This document shows positions 4,893 through 5,632 of a DNA stretch of 5,632 nucleotides, in pieces. A program made the translations under genes and the position numbers. The DNA is from Aquifex aeolicus. Lineage in GTDB: Bacteria; Aquificota; Aquificia; Aquificales; Aquificaceae. Position 1 is the first letter of the stretch. The number at the start of each line of letters is the position of its first letter. The stretch covers positions 1-5,632 of the forward strand of contig DQTK01000151.1 of the NCBI GenBank assembly GCA_015662815.1, in the 5' to 3' direction. The notes below the pieces were generated by a model. The model ran no database searches. It saw only the letters and a program-made list of their open reading frames with translations, and had not been told where the DNA came from.

Positions 4893-5632
4893 ATGGGAGA
4901 AATATTTGTTGTGGGGGTAAACTTCAAGGTTGCCCCCGTTGAAGTTAGAGAGAAACTTGTTTGTTCTAAAGAAGAAATAGCAACTATTCTACCTATTCTT
5001 AAGAGAGAAACTCCTGTTGAGGAAGTCATATTACTTTCAACATGTAACAGGGTAGAAGTTTATACTTACAACTTTATAGATAATTCAGAATCACTTATAT
5101 ATAAACTTCTAACTTTAAAAAACTTGAATCCTGATATAAAAAAGTATTTCTTCAAAAAGAAGGGTGAAGAAGCGATTTTTCATATATTCAAAGTTTCTTC
5201 TAGTTTAGACTCCATGGTTATCGGGGAACCTCAGATAGTAGCTCAATTTAAAGAGGCTTATCGAATAGCTAAAGAAGTTGACACTGTAGGGAAAATTTTA
5301 AACAGGGTATACGAAAAAGCTCTTAGAGCTTCCAAAAGGGTAAGGACAGAAACGGGAATAAGTAAAAGTGCAGTATCGGTAAGTTACGCTGCCGTAGAAC
5401 TGGCAAAGAAAATTTTTGGAGACCTTAAAAATGCAAGGGTTTTGCTAATCGGTGCAGGAGAAATGGGGGAACTAGCAGCCAACTACTTGAAACGTTTTGG
5501 AGCTGAGCTTCATATAACAAATAGAACGTATGAAAAAGCCTTAAAACTGGCACGTGAGTTGGGTGGAAATGCCCTTAGGTTTGAAAATCTAAAGGAATAT
5601 CTTCCTTTGATGGATATAGTTATAATTTCAAC
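4893..5632 (+). CDS. hemA: HemA, glutamyl-tRNA reductase, N-terminal part
   Basis: This gene runs off the right edge after 246 complete codons. The product reduces the glutamyl group of Glu-tRNAGlu with NADPH to glutamate-1-semialdehyde, the first committed step of the C5 route to heme and other tetrapyrroles. The translation starts MGEIFVVGVNFKVAPVEVRE, aligning with the family start. STCNR at 49-53 holds the catalytic cysteine C51. SSSLDSMVIGEPQI (102-115) is the diagnostic block, and RVRTETGISKSAVS (149-162) follows. GAGEMG (187-192) opens the NADPH-binding Rossmann domain, with ITNRTYEKA (208-216) after it. The usual GxNHKTAP motif reads GVNFKVAP here (8-15), with Phe in place of His. The missing part would be the rest of the NADPH domain and the C-terminal dimerisation helix. 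It diverges from the lipoprotein gene across 38 bp or less. Confidence 0.96.
   Translation, partial: MGEIFVVGVNFKVAPVEVREKLVCSKEEIATILPILKRETPVEEVILLSTCNRVEVYTYNFIDNSESLIYKLLTLKNLNPDIKKYFFKKKGEEAIFHIFKVSSSLDSMVIGEPQIVAQFKEAYRIAKEVDTVGKILNRVYEKALRASKRVRTETGISKSAVSVSYAAVELAKKIFGDLKNARVLLIGAGEMGELAANYLKRFGAELHITNRTYEKALKLARELGGNALRFENLKEYLPLMDIVIIS

Noticed and set aside
1..5632. Mobile island or defence system built around the tyrosine recombinase
   Set aside because: All other recognisable genes are housekeeping genes, no terminal repeats or tRNA target are present, and base composition looks even across the window.
1..5632. CRISPR array, tRNA or rRNA genes
   Set aside because: Reading both strands showed no regularly spaced repeat and no cloverleaf-forming stretch; the intergenic gaps are too short for most RNA genes.

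Overview
The window looks like chromosomal DNA from a hyperthermophilic bacterium of the Aquifex type. This rests on compact gene packing, AT-rich DNA with many ATA, AGA and AGG codons, Lys/Glu-rich proteins, and a bacterial Trm1 tRNA methyltransferase. Trm1 is common in eukaryotes and archaea but rare in bacteria, and Aquifex aeolicus has the well-known bacterial example. The species assignment is an inference; I could not run a search.

Layout. On the minus strand, reading from about 2825 down to 1, there is a Xer-type tyrosine recombinase (2825-1956), an RlmI-family 23S rRNA cytosine methyltransferase that overlaps it by 4 nt (1959-817), an exported protein of unknown function 18 nt further on (798-166), and the first 33 codons of gatB (99-1, cut by the window edge). 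On the plus strand trm1 (2873-4066) diverges from the recombinase gene. It converges on a minus-strand lipoprotein gene (start 4854 or 4860, end 4231) across a 164-bp gap. On the plus strand hemA (glutamyl-tRNA reductase, from 4893) diverges from the lipoprotein gene and runs off the right edge.

How the genes fit together. Four of the seven genes concern tRNA or rRNA: GatB (Glu-tRNAGln/Asp-tRNAAsn amidation), an RlmI-like 23S rRNA methylase, Trm1 (tRNA G26 dimethylation) and HemA (Glu-tRNAGlu reduction, first step of tetrapyrrole synthesis). They lie in separate transcription units, so this looks like ordinary housekeeping neighbourhood rather than one system. No mobile element, CRISPR array, RNA gene or defence island was found.

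The most notable signal is regulatory. All five genes that could begin a transcript (gatB, xer, trm1, the lipoprotein gene, hemA) lack a good Shine-Dalgarno (SD) sequence. Each instead has a -10-like hexamer (TAAAAT, GATAAT or TATAAT) ending 7 or 8 nt before an ATG. The two genes inside the operon do have SD sequences. This pattern suggests leaderless mRNAs, and in both divergent pairs the two promoters would overlap. A second oddity is an almost ideal SD sequence on the minus strand at about 4095-4105, in front of only very short reading frames.
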